Positions 1 through 8,507 of a DNA stretch of 64,000 bases are shown here, in pieces (the first letter of the stretch is position 1; each line of letters starts with the position of its first letter). The DNA lies in contig CALXWJ010000021.1 of NCBI GenBank assembly GCA_944392335.1, positions 149,383-213,382 of the forward strand, read 5' to 3'. The notes beneath the pieces are model-generated. The model saw only the letters and a program-made list of their open reading frames with translations, had not been told where the DNA came from and searched no databases. The stretch comes from an uncultured Clostridia bacterium. GTDB taxonomy: Bacteria > Bacillota > Clostridia > UBA1381. A program made the translations under genes and the position numbers.

Positions 1-84
1 ATAATATCGTAATTATATCATGGAAAGAGGTAAAAATCAATAGTTTTTATCCAATTTATATATTTTTTTACCAAAAATACACTC

Positions 85-2598
85 TTATGCCGTCACAATG
101 CTGTTTGCTTTTTGTAAATTAAGCTTTTCAACGGCAGCTTCACGCATTTTATACTTCAAAATTTTTCCTGCGGCGTTCATTGGGAATTCCGTAACAAAAT
201 CAACATATTTCGGAACCTTATGCTTTGCCATATGATCAAGAACGTATTGCTTTATTTCTGCTTCATCGGCGGTTTCTCCTTTTTTTAATATGACGCATGC
301 CATTATTTCTTCACCGTAATCCTTGTCAGGTACGCCGATTACCTGAACATCTTGTACTTTTGGATGTGTATACAGGAAATCTTCAATTTCTTTCGGATAT
401 ATATTTTCTCCGCCTCTTATGATCATATCCTTGATTCTTCCGGTAATTTTGAAGTTACCGTCAGGAAGCCTTCTTGCAAGGTCACCGGAATGTAACCAGC
501 CATCGGCATCAATTGCCGCTGCTGTCGCTTCGGGCATTTTATAATAACCTTTCATGATATTATATCCTCTTGCAACAAATTCCCCATCTACGTTATCAGG
601 CAATTCTTCATAGGTTTCAGGATCAACGATCTTGCACTCAACGCCGAATATCGGTCCTCCAACGGTATTTACTCTTGTTTCTATGGAATCGGTTGTTTTA
701 CTCATTGTTGTAGCAGGAGACGCTTCTGTTTGTCCGTATGTTATACATATTTCAGACATATGCATTTTTTCTATAACATCCTGCATTGTTTTTATCGGGC
801 AAGGACTGCCTGCCATGATTCCCGTTCTCATATATGAAAAATCCGTTTTATCAAAATCTTCATGACCAAGCATTGCAATAAACATCGTCGGCACTCCGTG
901 GAAGCAGGTGATCTTTTCTTGATTTATACATTTCAATCCCTTTCTTGGTGAAAATGCGGGGATCGGAGACATTGTCACACCGTGAGTCATCGCCGCGGTC
1001 ATCGCAAGAACCATACCGAAACAGTGGAACATCGGCACTTGTATCATCATTCTGTCTGCCGTTGACAGATCCATGCAATCGCCTATAGCTTTACCATTGT
1101 TTATTACGTTATGGTGTGTAAGCATTACGCCTTTTGGGAATCCCGTAGTTCCTGATGTATACTGCATATTTGCAACGTCATGTATATCTATCGTACGCCT
1201 GATTTTATCTACTTCCGAATATGGCACCTTTTCTGCCAGCTTTATGGCTTCATCCCATGAATAACATCCGTTTTGTTTTGAATCGACCGTGATAATGTTT
1301 TTCAGATACGGCAGCTTTTTGGAATTCAAGCTGCCCGGTTCGCAAGTTTCCAGTTCGGGACAAAGTTCTTTTATTATACCTATATAATCGGAGTCTTTGA
1401 ATCCGTCTATCATAACCAATGTATTTGTATCTGACTGACGCAGCAAATATTCTGCTTCATGGATCTTATATGCTGTATTTACGGTAACCAAAACCGCACC
1501 GATTTTTGTTGAAGCCCAGAATGTTATATACCATGCCGGAACGTTTGTTGCCCAAATTGCGACATGATCACCTTTTTTCACTCCCATTGCAAGCAATGCC
1601 CTTGCAAATGTATCAACGTCTTCTCTGAATTCAGGATATGTTCTTGTATAATCCAGTTCAGTATACCTGAACGCGTATTGGTTCGGGAATTCTTCGCATA
1701 CTCTGTCCAAAACATCGGCAAATGTATAATTTATAAGTCTTTCTTTCGGCCATATATATTTGCCGGTTTTTTGCATATTGTCCTGTAATGGATGCTTGTG
1801 CGACTTTCTGTACGGCGCCATAAATTCAGCGTAATGGGGGAAAACAATTCCCGCATCGGTAAGCTCAGGCGCCCATTTTTTCACCCATTCCAAGGTTACG
1901 TATCCGTCGTAATTCATTGAACGCAGTTCGATCATAACTTCATTGATAGGCATATCGCCTTCACCCATCATTTTATATTTGACGATCCCGTCCTCAACGA
2001 TCGAGTCCTTGACATGAATGTATTTGATATAATCTTTTATATTATTGATCGTATCTTTCGGGCTTTCATTAAAGAACCGGTATGGATGATGTATATCCCA
2101 CAGCGCAGCCACATTTTCATCGTTTATGCTATCAAGAAGCATTTTTAACCTTTTTGTATCAGCATAAACACCGTTTGTTTCAATTAATAAGGTTATATTA
2201 TGCTCCTTGGCAATAGGGATAAGCTTTTTTATTTCCCCTATTACAGCATCATCGTCTATTTCCCCGGCAGGAGCAGGATTCCTGTCGGCAAGCAATCTTA
2301 TATAGCTTGCGCCGAGCTTCGATGCGATCTGTATGTACTCTGTCACTTCTTCAATATTTTGTTCGGAAGTTTCGATCTCACTTAAAACACATCCCGTTGA
2401 CATACATGGTATCTCAAGTTTTATTTGCTGTAATTTACGGGCTGTGGCTTCGCATTTGGTTGTTGAGAATGGAGAACTGTAAAATTCCGTCCTTATTTCT
2501 CTTACTTCAATGCCGTCATATCCCAAGTCCTTTGCCATTGAATATACGTCCTTCCAATCATAATTCGGACATCCTAATGTTGAAAATGCAATTTTCAT
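85..2598 (-). CDS. Fusion of a sugar-phosphate isomerase/epimerase-like TIM barrel with an AMP-forming acyl-CoA synthetase
   Basis: An 837-residue cytoplasmic protein with two enzyme domains in one frame. Residues about 1-275 look like a xylose-isomerase-like TIM barrel, with likely metal ligands in LIETNG, WDIHH, HVKD and TLEW. Residues about 290-837 are an ANL-superfamily acyl-CoA ligase: the AMP-binding loop YTSGTTGFPKG, the motif YGQTEASP, the hinge GRIKDMIIRGGENIYPKEIE, and the C-terminal catalytic lysine region AAGKILKYKMRE. Ligases of this length normally stand alone at about 550 residues and resemble the ACSF2/YngI group, whose Bacillus member sits in a leucine/isovalerate operon (family knowledge). 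The ligase would activate a free acid to its CoA ester using ATP. The barrel's substrate is unknown. The gene lies directly downstream of a T-box leader and has no other gene in its transcript within the window. The fusion reads through without a stop, so it is not a missed boundary. Confidence 0.88.
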   Translation of the reverse strand: MKIAFSTLGCPNYDWKDVYSMAKDLGYDGIEVREIRTEFYSSPFSTTKCEATARKLQQIKLEIPCMSTGCVLSEIETSEQNIEEVTEYIQIASKLGASYIRLLADRNPAPAGEIDDDAVIGEIKKLIPIAKEHNITLLIETNGVYADTKRLKMLLDSINDENVAALWDIHHPYRFFNESPKDTINNIKDYIKYIHVKDSIVEDGIVKYKMMGEGDMPINEVMIELRSMNYDGYVTLEWVKKWAPELTDAGIVFPHYAEFMAPYRKSHKHPLQDNMQKTGKYIWPKERLINYTFADVLDRVCEEFPNQYAFRYTELDYTRTYPEFREDVDTFARALLAMGVKKGDHVAIWATNVPAWYITFWASTKIGAVLVTVNTAYKIHEAEYLLRQSDTNTLVMIDGFKDSDYIGIIKELCPELETCEPGSLNSKKLPYLKNIITVDSKQNGCYSWDEAIKLAEKVPYSEVDKIRRTIDIHDVANMQYTSGTTGFPKGVMLTHHNVINNGKAIGDCMDLSTADRMMIQVPMFHCFGMVLAMTAAMTHGVTMSPIPAFSPRKGLKCINQEKITCFHGVPTMFIAMLGHEDFDKTDFSYMRTGIMAGSPCPIKTMQDVIEKMHMSEICITYGQTEASPATTMSKTTDSIETRVNTVGGPIFGVECKIVDPETYEELPDNVDGEFVARGYNIMKGYYKMPEATAAAIDADGWLHSGDLARRLPDGNFKITGRIKDMIIRGGENIYPKEIEDFLYTHPKVQDVQVIGVPDKDYGEEIMACVILKKGETADEAEIKQYVLDHMAKHKVPKYVDFVTEFPMNAAGKILKYKMREAAVEKLNLQKANSIVTA

Positions 2599-2711
2599 AG
2601 ATCATTTTTCCTTTCTTTATTTTATTTGATAACTTTTTCGGTGTCGCTTTATTGTTTTAAAGTGCCTGAAAATTAATATAGAAAAAAGTTTACTGTTATT
2701 TTAACGAAAAC

Positions 2712-2995
2712 AAAAAACGTCTCCTGTAATACAAAAAGTATTGCAAGAGACGAAAGTAATCATTCTTCCGCGGTACCACTCTTATTGACAAAACTGCCCA
2801 CTTAGCGACATCAATCAATGTCCTCTCATGTAACGTTGAGAAAACGGTCTCACCTACTTGCATATGCGTTCAGATCGACTGCTCAGGGGCGAGCTCGTAC
2901 ACCGTTCCAACCATTGTTTCGCAGCAACCAACAACTCTCTTAAGGCTTGGTTACGGGACTTTTTCCCCTTCAAAGCATTTTTTATTATTCAATTG
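2712..2995 (-). promoter_or_regulatory. T-box riboswitch leader, specifier reads CUC (Leu)
   Basis: On the minus strand the conserved T-box UGGUACCGCGG (plus 2768-2780) is followed by a perfect terminator hairpin (plus 2718-2752) ending in a run of six U. Stem I can be drawn with GGGG (5' side) paired to CCCC at plus 2886-2889. The triplet next to that stem, after a GAG and before a purine, is CUC at plus 2893-2891, so the specifier should read a leucine tRNA. The variable base of UGGNACC is U, which pairs with an A discriminator as in bacterial tRNA-Leu. The leader ends about 110 bases before the fused acyl-CoA ligase and is the only element between promoter and gene, so uncharged tRNA-Leu should switch that gene on. 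T-box identity is very secure; the specifier assignment is good but rests on hand folding. Confidence 0.9.
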
Positions 2996-3003
2996 ATAAT
3001 TAA

Positions 3004-3033
3004 ATTATAGCATATAAACACAAAAAATGTCAA
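3004..3033 (-). promoter_or_regulatory. SigA-type promoter of the T-box transcript
   Basis: On the minus strand, TTGACA (plus 3028-3033), an 18-base spacer and TATAAT (plus 3004-3009): both hexamers match consensus exactly. It lies just upstream of the T-box stem I. Confidence 0.8.
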
Positions 3034-3123
3034 CTCCGAAATTTTAACAATTAAATATAAATGTTTTCAAATATTTTTGTATATTGACAACAAAATAAAT
3101 CTATATAGCCAATAAATGCATAA

Positions 3124-4791
3124 TTATATATCCATCAAAATAGGAAGTATCATAGGTGAACGGTTTGTTTTTTCATAAATGTATTTAGACACATTATTTT
3201 TAACCAAAGCTTTTGTAGATGACCATTCATTGTTTTTCCCTTTATTTGCACGGATAATGCTTTCTTTTGCTATATCACGCACAGATTCTATAATATCTTC
3301 GGCTTCTCTTACATATACAAAGCCTCTGGATATTACATCGGGGCCTGAAACGATCTGACCCTTATCCAGACTTATTGTAGCAACAATGATAATAATTCCG
3401 TCTTGAGCCAATAATTTCCTGTCTCTTAAAACAATGTTTCCGACATCGCCTACCCCAAGACCGTCAACGAGAATTTGACCCGATTGAACCGTTCCTGTAA
3501 TACCGGCCTTATTTTCATCCATCTCCAGAACCGAACCGTTTAATAAAATGAATACATTTTTCCCGTTCATTCCCATTTCCTCCGACAGCCTTTTATGAAG
3601 CTCAAGATGTCTGTGTTCACCATGTACCGGGATAAAATACTTAGGTTTTATAAGCGCCAAAATCATTTTTAATTCTTCCTTACATGCATGTCCCGAAACA
3701 TGCACCTCTGCAAGCGATTTATATATGACCTCCGCACCGATTTTAAACAATTCGTTAATTACCGCAGATACCGTTTTTTCGTTCCCGGGGATTGGAGTTG
3801 CAGATATTATGATAAGGTCATTATTTGTGATTTCAACCTTCCTGTGGTCGGAAAAAGCCATTCTTGTCAATGCGCTCATAGGCTCTCCCTGACTGCCGGT
3901 TGTAATGATCACGACCTGTTCAGGATTATATTTATTAATATTATCAAGATTGATCAATACTCCCTGCGGTACTTTCATGTATCCCAGCATAATGGAAATT
4001 TCCACTATATTTTCCATACTTCTGCCCGATACCGCGACCTTTCTTCCGTTGGCAACCGCAGCGTTGATTATCTGCTGCACTCTGTGAACATTTGATGCAA
4101 AGGTCGCGACTATAATTCTTTTCTTGCAGTTTTTAAATATTGACTCAAATTTTTTCCCGACACTTCTTTCGCTCATTGCGTAACCCGGGCGCTCAACATT
4201 TGTACTGTCCGATAACAAAGCAAGCACACCTTTGTTGCCAAGTTCGCCGAGACGCGTTAAGTCTATCATTTCTCCGACAATAGGAGTCGAATCGATCTTA
4301 AAATCACCCATATGAATAACAACGCCCAAAGGAGTTGTTATTGCAAGTGCAGCAGAATCGGCAATTGAGTGATTCGTCCTTATAAACTCAACACTGAAAT
4401 TGTTTCCGGCCTCAACAGTCATTCCCGCCCTTACATTAACCACCTTTACAGAAGACAACAGGTTATGTTCCTTAAGCTTATGCTCAACCAAAGCAATAGT
4501 AAGCCTTGTACCGTATACAGGTACATTGATCTCCTTTAAAAAATAAGGTAATCCACCTATATGATCTTCATGTCCGTGTGTTAAAAATATTCCTTTTAAT
4601 TTGTTCTTGTTTTTTTCCAAATAAGTTATATCGTTGATTACCAAGTCAATTCCGAGCATTTCTTCGTCCGGAAAGGCCATACCGCAATCAACGAGAATAA
4701 TCTCATTGCCATACTCAAAGGCAGTCATATTTTTTCCGATCTCATCAAGACCGCCCAAGGGTATTATTTTTAATTTAGTTTTTTTTGCCAC
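3124..4791 (-). CDS. rnj: Ribonuclease J
   Basis: A 555-residue RNase J, the dual 5'-exo/endoribonuclease that carries much of mRNA decay and rRNA maturation in Firmicutes. The metallo-beta-lactamase zinc motif HGHEDHIGG lies at residues 72-80. Downstream beta-CASP features are present: SDSTNVERPGY, a TTGSQGEP loop, and HVSGHA followed by PVHGEHRHLELH. The length matches RnjA/RnjB of Bacillus (about 555). The ATG start has GGAGGT about eight bases upstream. Which paralogue it corresponds to (J1 or J2) cannot be told here. Monocistronic in appearance: the T-box promoter lies downstream and a repeat-filled gap upstream. Confidence 0.95.
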   Translation of the reverse strand: MAKKTKLKIIPLGGLDEIGKNMTAFEYGNEIILVDCGMAFPDEEMLGIDLVINDITYLEKNKNKLKGIFLTHGHEDHIGGLPYFLKEINVPVYGTRLTIALVEHKLKEHNLLSSVKVVNVRAGMTVEAGNNFSVEFIRTNHSIADSAALAITTPLGVVIHMGDFKIDSTPIVGEMIDLTRLGELGNKGVLALLSDSTNVERPGYAMSERSVGKKFESIFKNCKKRIIVATFASNVHRVQQIINAAVANGRKVAVSGRSMENIVEISIMLGYMKVPQGVLINLDNINKYNPEQVVIITTGSQGEPMSALTRMAFSDHRKVEITNNDLIIISATPIPGNEKTVSAVINELFKIGAEVIYKSLAEVHVSGHACKEELKMILALIKPKYFIPVHGEHRHLELHKRLSEEMGMNGKNVFILLNGSVLEMDENKAGITGTVQSGQILVDGLGVGDVGNIVLRDRKLLAQDGIIIIVATISLDKGQIVSGPDVISRGFVYVREAEDIIESVRDIAKESIIRANKGKNNEWSSTKALVKNNVSKYIYEKTNRSPMILPILMDI

Positions 4792-4866
4792 AGCTTTACC
4801 TCCATAAATTTATAATTAATTGATAATGTTTTATGTAAACAACTTATCATAATATTCGTTATTAGG

Positions 4867-5002
4867 TTCAATAAGGGCTTGCCCTGTAATTCAACAAGGG
4901 CAAGCTGTGCTAGCACTGTAATCATTAAGAGATGTGTCCTAACTGATTACAAATATAAAACCCGCCGCCGATTACGGCGTGGCATCTTGTCCGCGGTTGT
5001 TT
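4867..5002 (+). repeat. Dispersed three-hairpin intergenic element, copy A
   Basis: Begins TTCAATAAGGGCTTGCCC and matches the copies at 12502 and 6889. Stem 1 is CTTGCCC/GGGCAAG, where the other full copies have CTTGTCC/GGACAAG (a compensatory pair change). Stem 2 is TGTAATCA/TGATTACA. Stem 3 is CCGCCG with CGGCG. The tail is diverged. It lies in the roughly 750-base gene-free stretch between rnj and tyrS. Confidence 0.75.
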
Positions 5003-5254
5003 TTTTTCGTACATATTCTAATATAGCACAGCTTACAATTATCTGTAATTTTTGATTCCGATCAATAAAATTTGTCAAACCTTATGTATATATTATTTCT
5101 GACCTTAATTACTGCATACAAAGTGCCATTTTACATTTCATCACTTTAATAATTATATCATATTTATTTTATTCAGTCAACTCAATATTTTATTATATTA
5201 CCCGAATATAAAACGTTTATACATACAATGACATAATATTGAGTTGAAAATCAA

Positions 5255-5276
5255 GACCACCCGTAAAACGGGTGGC
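5255..5276. other. Perfect GC-rich hairpin, possibly a mobile-element end
   Basis: CCACCCGT and ACGGGTGG form an 8-bp perfect stem with a three-base loop in AT-rich, gene-free DNA. Similar short hairpins mark IS200/IS605 ends in Clostridia (general knowledge), but no transposase is nearby. The rest of 5003-5413 is AT-rich and shows no other gene or signal. Confidence 0.4.
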
Positions 5277-5413
5277 TCATACTCAAGATTATACGGCTTT
5301 TATGCCTGCAGTGTCGATACCGGCACATATGACATACTTATGTTTTTTATTATTTCTGTATCTTTTTTATATACTCCCTTGATTTTTGCGGTTTGCATAC
5401 ACCGCATATTTAA

Positions 5414-5533
5414 AAAGGGTTCGTCCTGATATAAATAAGGACAAGAGCGCAGATATACAGCGCCGTAGTCGGAGCAATGTTGTACTCTCACCGATTACCG
5501 ATATGCGATCCGCCGTCGGTAATCGGCGGCGAA
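5414..5533 (+). repeat. Dispersed three-hairpin element, copy B (rearranged)
   Basis: Shares GGACAAGAGCGCAG with copy D and TGTACTCTCA with copy C. The 3' part differs: CCGATTACCGA pairs perfectly with TCGGTAATCGG, with CCGCCG in the loop. It is therefore a related but rearranged copy, immediately downstream of tyrS in the opposite orientation. Confidence 0.6.
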
Positions 5534-5546
5534 CATATTTATTATG

Positions 5547-6773
5547 TTATTTCTTAATAATTCTGTGAAATACTTTTTTGCCTTTTTTAACGATCATTCC
5601 GTCTTCTCTAAACAGATCATCTGTAACCAACATATTGGGATCTGTCACCTTGACATCATTAACTGTCAATCCGTTTTGCTGAACAAGCCTTCTTCCCTCA
5701 CCTTTTGACGGGATCAATTTTATCATAACCAACAAATCAAGAATTGTTTTGTCCTTTATATCGTCATCTGAAACTTCCGATGTGGGCATATCGGCACTTA
5801 CGCCTCCGTTTGAAAAAACGGCTTCGGCAGCGTCCCTTGCTTTAATCGCTTCCTCTTCGCCATGAACGAGCTTGGTTACTTCAAAGGCAAGTCTTTTCTT
5901 CGCCGCATTAAGTTCCTGACCCTGCCATTTTTCCATTTCTTTTATTTCTTCCATCGGGACAAATGTAATAAGTTTCAAACAGTTAATTACATCATCATCC
6001 TGTACGTTTACCCAATATTGATAAAAATCATACGGTTTGCATTTTTCAGGATCAAGCCATAAGGCTCCCTTTGCGGTTTTTCCCATCTTTTTGCCTTCCG
6101 ATGTGGTAAGAAGGGTAAAAGTCATACCGTAAACCTGTCTTTGATCTTTTCTTCTGTTAAGCTCAAGTCCGCCCAAAATATTCGACCATTGGTCGTCTCC
6201 TCCCAATTCCAGCTTACAGTTATATTTTCTGCTCAGCATTAAAAAATCATAGCTTTGCATAAGCATATAGTTGAATTCAAGAAATGATAAGCCTTTTTCG
6301 AGTCTGGTCTTAAAACATTCGGCTTTTAACATCTGATTAACCGAAAAACAAGAACCTACATCTCTTAAAAACTCTATATAGTTAAGGTCAAGCAGCCAAT
6401 CGGCATTATTGACCATAATAGCTTTATCATCCGAAAAATCTATTAACATTCCAAGCTGTTTTTTAAAACATTCGCAGTTATGATCTATAGTTTCCCTTGT
6501 CATCATTTGGCGCATATCTGTCCTGCCGCTTGGGTCGCCTATCATACCTGTACCGCCGCCTACCAATGCAATAGGTCTGTGTCCTGCATCCTGCATATGC
6601 TTCATAACAATCATTTGAAGAAAATGACCCACATGCAAACTGTCTGCAGTAGGATCAAAGCCTATATAGAACGTAACTTTCTCCTTTCCGAGCAATTCGC
6701 GTATTTCTTCATCGTGTGTGGTCTGAGCAATAAGTCCGCGCTCTTTTAAAATGTCAAACACATTTCTTTCCAC
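5547..6773 (-). CDS. tyrS: Tyrosyl-tRNA synthetase
   Basis: A 408-residue class I synthetase that charges tRNA-Tyr. The HIGH motif is HVGH at residues 47-50 after [10 protein letters not shown]. The KMSKS loop is KKMGKT near residue 230. GGDDQWSNI is the tyrosine-binding signature. The C-terminus carries an S4 RNA-binding domain ([14 protein letters not shown]). Length is normal for bacterial TyrS. The start codon is GTG with AGGAG seven bases upstream. There is no T-box in front of it, unlike thrS in this window; the transcript leader instead carries a long hairpin and a copy of the dispersed repeat. Confidence 0.96.
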   Translation of the reverse strand: MERNVFDILKERGLIAQTTHDEEIRELLGKEKVTFYIGFDPTADSLHVGHFLQMIVMKHMQDAGHRPIALVGGGTGMIGDPSGRTDMRQMMTRETIDHNCECFKKQLGMLIDFSDDKAIMVNNADWLLDLNYIEFLRDVGSCFSVNQMLKAECFKTRLEKGLSFLEFNYMLMQSYDFLMLSRKYNCKLELGGDDQWSNILGGLELNRRKDQRQVYGMTFTLLTTSEGKKMGKTAKGALWLDPEKCKPYDFYQYWVNVQDDDVINCLKLITFVPMEEIKEMEKWQGQELNAAKKRLAFEVTKLVHGEEEAIKARDAAEAVFSNGGVSADMPTSEVSDDDIKDKTILDLLVMIKLIPSKGEGRRLVQQNGLTVNDVKVTDPNMLVTDDLFREDGMIVKKGKKVFHRIIKK

Positions 6774-6826
6774 TTTACTTCTCCTTTCTGAAATTTAATA
6801 TTATTTATTTTACAGTAAAAGGCTAT

Positions 6827-6875
6827 GCCTGCAGAACAGGATAGAACATCAACTGTTTTGCAGGCTTGGCCTTTT
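6827..6875 (-). terminator. Long hairpin between the decarboxylase operon and tyrS
   Basis: AAAAGGC, then AGCCTGCA and AACAG on one arm, with CTGTT, TGCAGGC and GCCTTTT on the other. This is a long, slightly bulged stem followed by UUUU on the minus strand. It fits a terminator for the oad operon or an attenuator in front of tyrS. Confidence 0.5.
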
Positions 6876-6888
6876 AATAATATATGTT

Positions 6889-7040
6889 AATAACTGCGCA
6901 CATACTGTGCTCATGTTGTCCCCCGCCGTAACCGGCGGCGGATTCCAAATTTGTAATCAGTGAGAGTACAATCTCCCACTGGTTACAGCAAAGCACAGCC
7001 TGTGTTCTTGTCCTCGCCCAAGACGGGACAAGTTATTGAA
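6889..7040 (-). repeat. Dispersed three-hairpin element, copy C (full length)
   Basis: The reverse complement runs from TTCAATAACTTGTCCCGTC to the tail containing GTGCGCAGTTATT. It aligns over its whole length with copy D at 12502, in opposite orientation. Stem 1 CTTGTCC/GGACAAG, stem 2 with inner arm AGTGGGAG/CTCTCACT, and stem 3 CCGCCG/CGGCGG are all intact. It starts five bases after the oadA stop codon. Confidence 0.85.
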
Positions 7041-7044
7041 TTTA

Positions 7045-8451
7045 TCAGACAGGTGTAGTCATATTTTCTCTGTCTGTCAGATCGGCGTCTATTTTATACT
7101 TTCCTGCCTGTCTGAATTCAAAAAACTTTGTTGCAACCTGATCAAACAACGCATAACTTAAAACATCTTCGTCCTGTTCGATCCATTGAGCACATTTCTT
7201 GCGAAGCTCATCGAGTTCAGGCTTCAATAAATCAGCCGGTCTGCATGTAATAGGCTCCTCATCACCAATTATTTTCTTTCTGAATTCAGGTGAGATAGGA
7301 ACAGGGGTTCTGCCGTATTCACCGCGTACAATACCCTTTGTTTCCTTTGATACCATCTTGTATCTTTCACCCATCAATACATTTAATACAGCTTGCGTAC
7401 CTACGATCTGGCTTGTAGGTGTAACAAGAGGTAGCCAGCCGAGGTCTTCTCTTACTCTTGGTATTTCCTTTAACACTTCATCAAACTTATCTTCAGCATT
7501 CTGCTGTTTTAGCTGTGATACAAGGTTTGAAAGCATACCGCCGGGCACCTGATATTTCAATGTATTGATATCAACGCCCAATACCTTTGTATTCATCAAA
7601 CCGCTTGAAAGATATTTTTCCCTTAAAGGTTTGAAATAATCCGCAATTTCTGTCAATTTATCAAGATCTATCCCTGTATCATACGGAGTCCCGCTCAATG
7701 TTTTAACAAGAGGTTCGGTAGCCGGCTGACTTGTACCCATTGCCATAGGAGAAAGTGCACAATCAACAATATCTACCCCTGCTTCAATAGCCTTTAAATA
7801 TGTCATTGAAGCAACACCGCTTGTATAATGCGTATGCAATTGAATAGGTACTTTAACAACCTTTTTCATTTCTGTAATAAGCTTTTCAGCTTCATACGGA
7901 ATTAATAATCCTGCCATATCCTTAATACAGATTGAATCTGCACCGCAGTTTTCATATTCCTTTGCAAGATTTACAAAGAACGGGATATCATGAACAGGGC
8001 TTATTGTATAAGAAATTGCCGCCTGAACATGCCCTTTTTCCTTTTTGGTTGCATTAATAGCAGTCTGAAGATTTCTCACATCATTTAATGCGTCAAAAAT
8101 TCTTATAATATCAATACCGTTTGCAATTGATTTTTGAACAAAATATTCAACAACATCATCTGCATAATGACGGTATCCCAATATATTCTGACCTCTGAAT
8201 AACATTTGGAGAGGCGTCTTTTTTGCTTTCGCTTTGATTTTCCTGAGCCTGTCCCACGGATCCTCATTTAAAAACCTGAGACATGCATCAAATGTAGCTC
8301 CGCCCCATGCCTCCAATGAATGATATCCCACGTCATCAAGCATTTCAACGGCAGGAAGCATTTCTGCTGTGGTCATACGTGTAGCAATCAATGATTGATG
8401 AGCATCTCTTAATATGGTTTCAGTAATCTTGACCGGTTTTGGATTTGCCAT
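7045..8451 (-). CDS. oadA: Carboxyltransferase subunit of the OadA / transcarboxylase 5S / pyruvate carboxylase B type
   Basis: A biotin-dependent carboxyltransferase that moves CO2 between carboxybiotin and pyruvate/oxaloacetate. Seen: ETILRDAHQSL with the metal-binding Asp, EAWGGATFDACLRFL, LFRGQN, the lysine in CIKDMAGLL, and the HTHYTSG metal histidines. The protein is about 468 residues and ends after the conserved carboxyltransferase domain, so it lacks the C-terminal biotin domain of full OadA; the separate carrier two genes upstream must serve it. The longest frame begins at a GTG fused to the ribosome site; the ATG giving MANPKP sits eight bases after AAAGGAGT and is the better start. 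Last gene of a five-gene operon. Whether its partner acceptor is pyruvate cannot be proved here. Confidence 0.92.
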   Translation of the reverse strand: MANPKPVKITETILRDAHQSLIATRMTTAEMLPAVEMLDDVGYHSLEAWGGATFDACLRFLNEDPWDRLRKIKAKAKKTPLQMLFRGQNILGYRHYADDVVEYFVQKSIANGIDIIRIFDALNDVRNLQTAINATKKEKGHVQAAISYTISPVHDIPFFVNLAKEYENCGADSICIKDMAGLLIPYEAEKLITEMKKVVKVPIQLHTHYTSGVASMTYLKAIEAGVDIVDCALSPMAMGTSQPATEPLVKTLSGTPYDTGIDLDKLTEIADYFKPLREKYLSSGLMNTKVLGVDINTLKYQVPGGMLSNLVSQLKQQNAEDKFDEVLKEIPRVREDLGWLPLVTPTSQIVGTQAVLNVLMGERYKMVSKETKGIVRGEYGRTPVPISPEFRKKIIGDEEPITCRPADLLKPELDELRKKCAQWIEQDEDVLSYALFDQVATKFFEFRQAGKYKIDADLTDRENMTTPV

Positions 8452-8507
8452 TATATTATTCACTCCTTTATTTAATCTAATATATCAAAACATAAACTAA
8501 GTATTCA

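Noticed and set aside
1..84. Search for a terminator or gene at the left edge
   Set aside because: AT-rich, with no convincing hairpin or start; nothing supportable.
8452..8463. GTG as start of oadA
   Set aside because: The ribosome site AAAGGA directly touches this GTG; the ATG eight bases further is correctly spaced.
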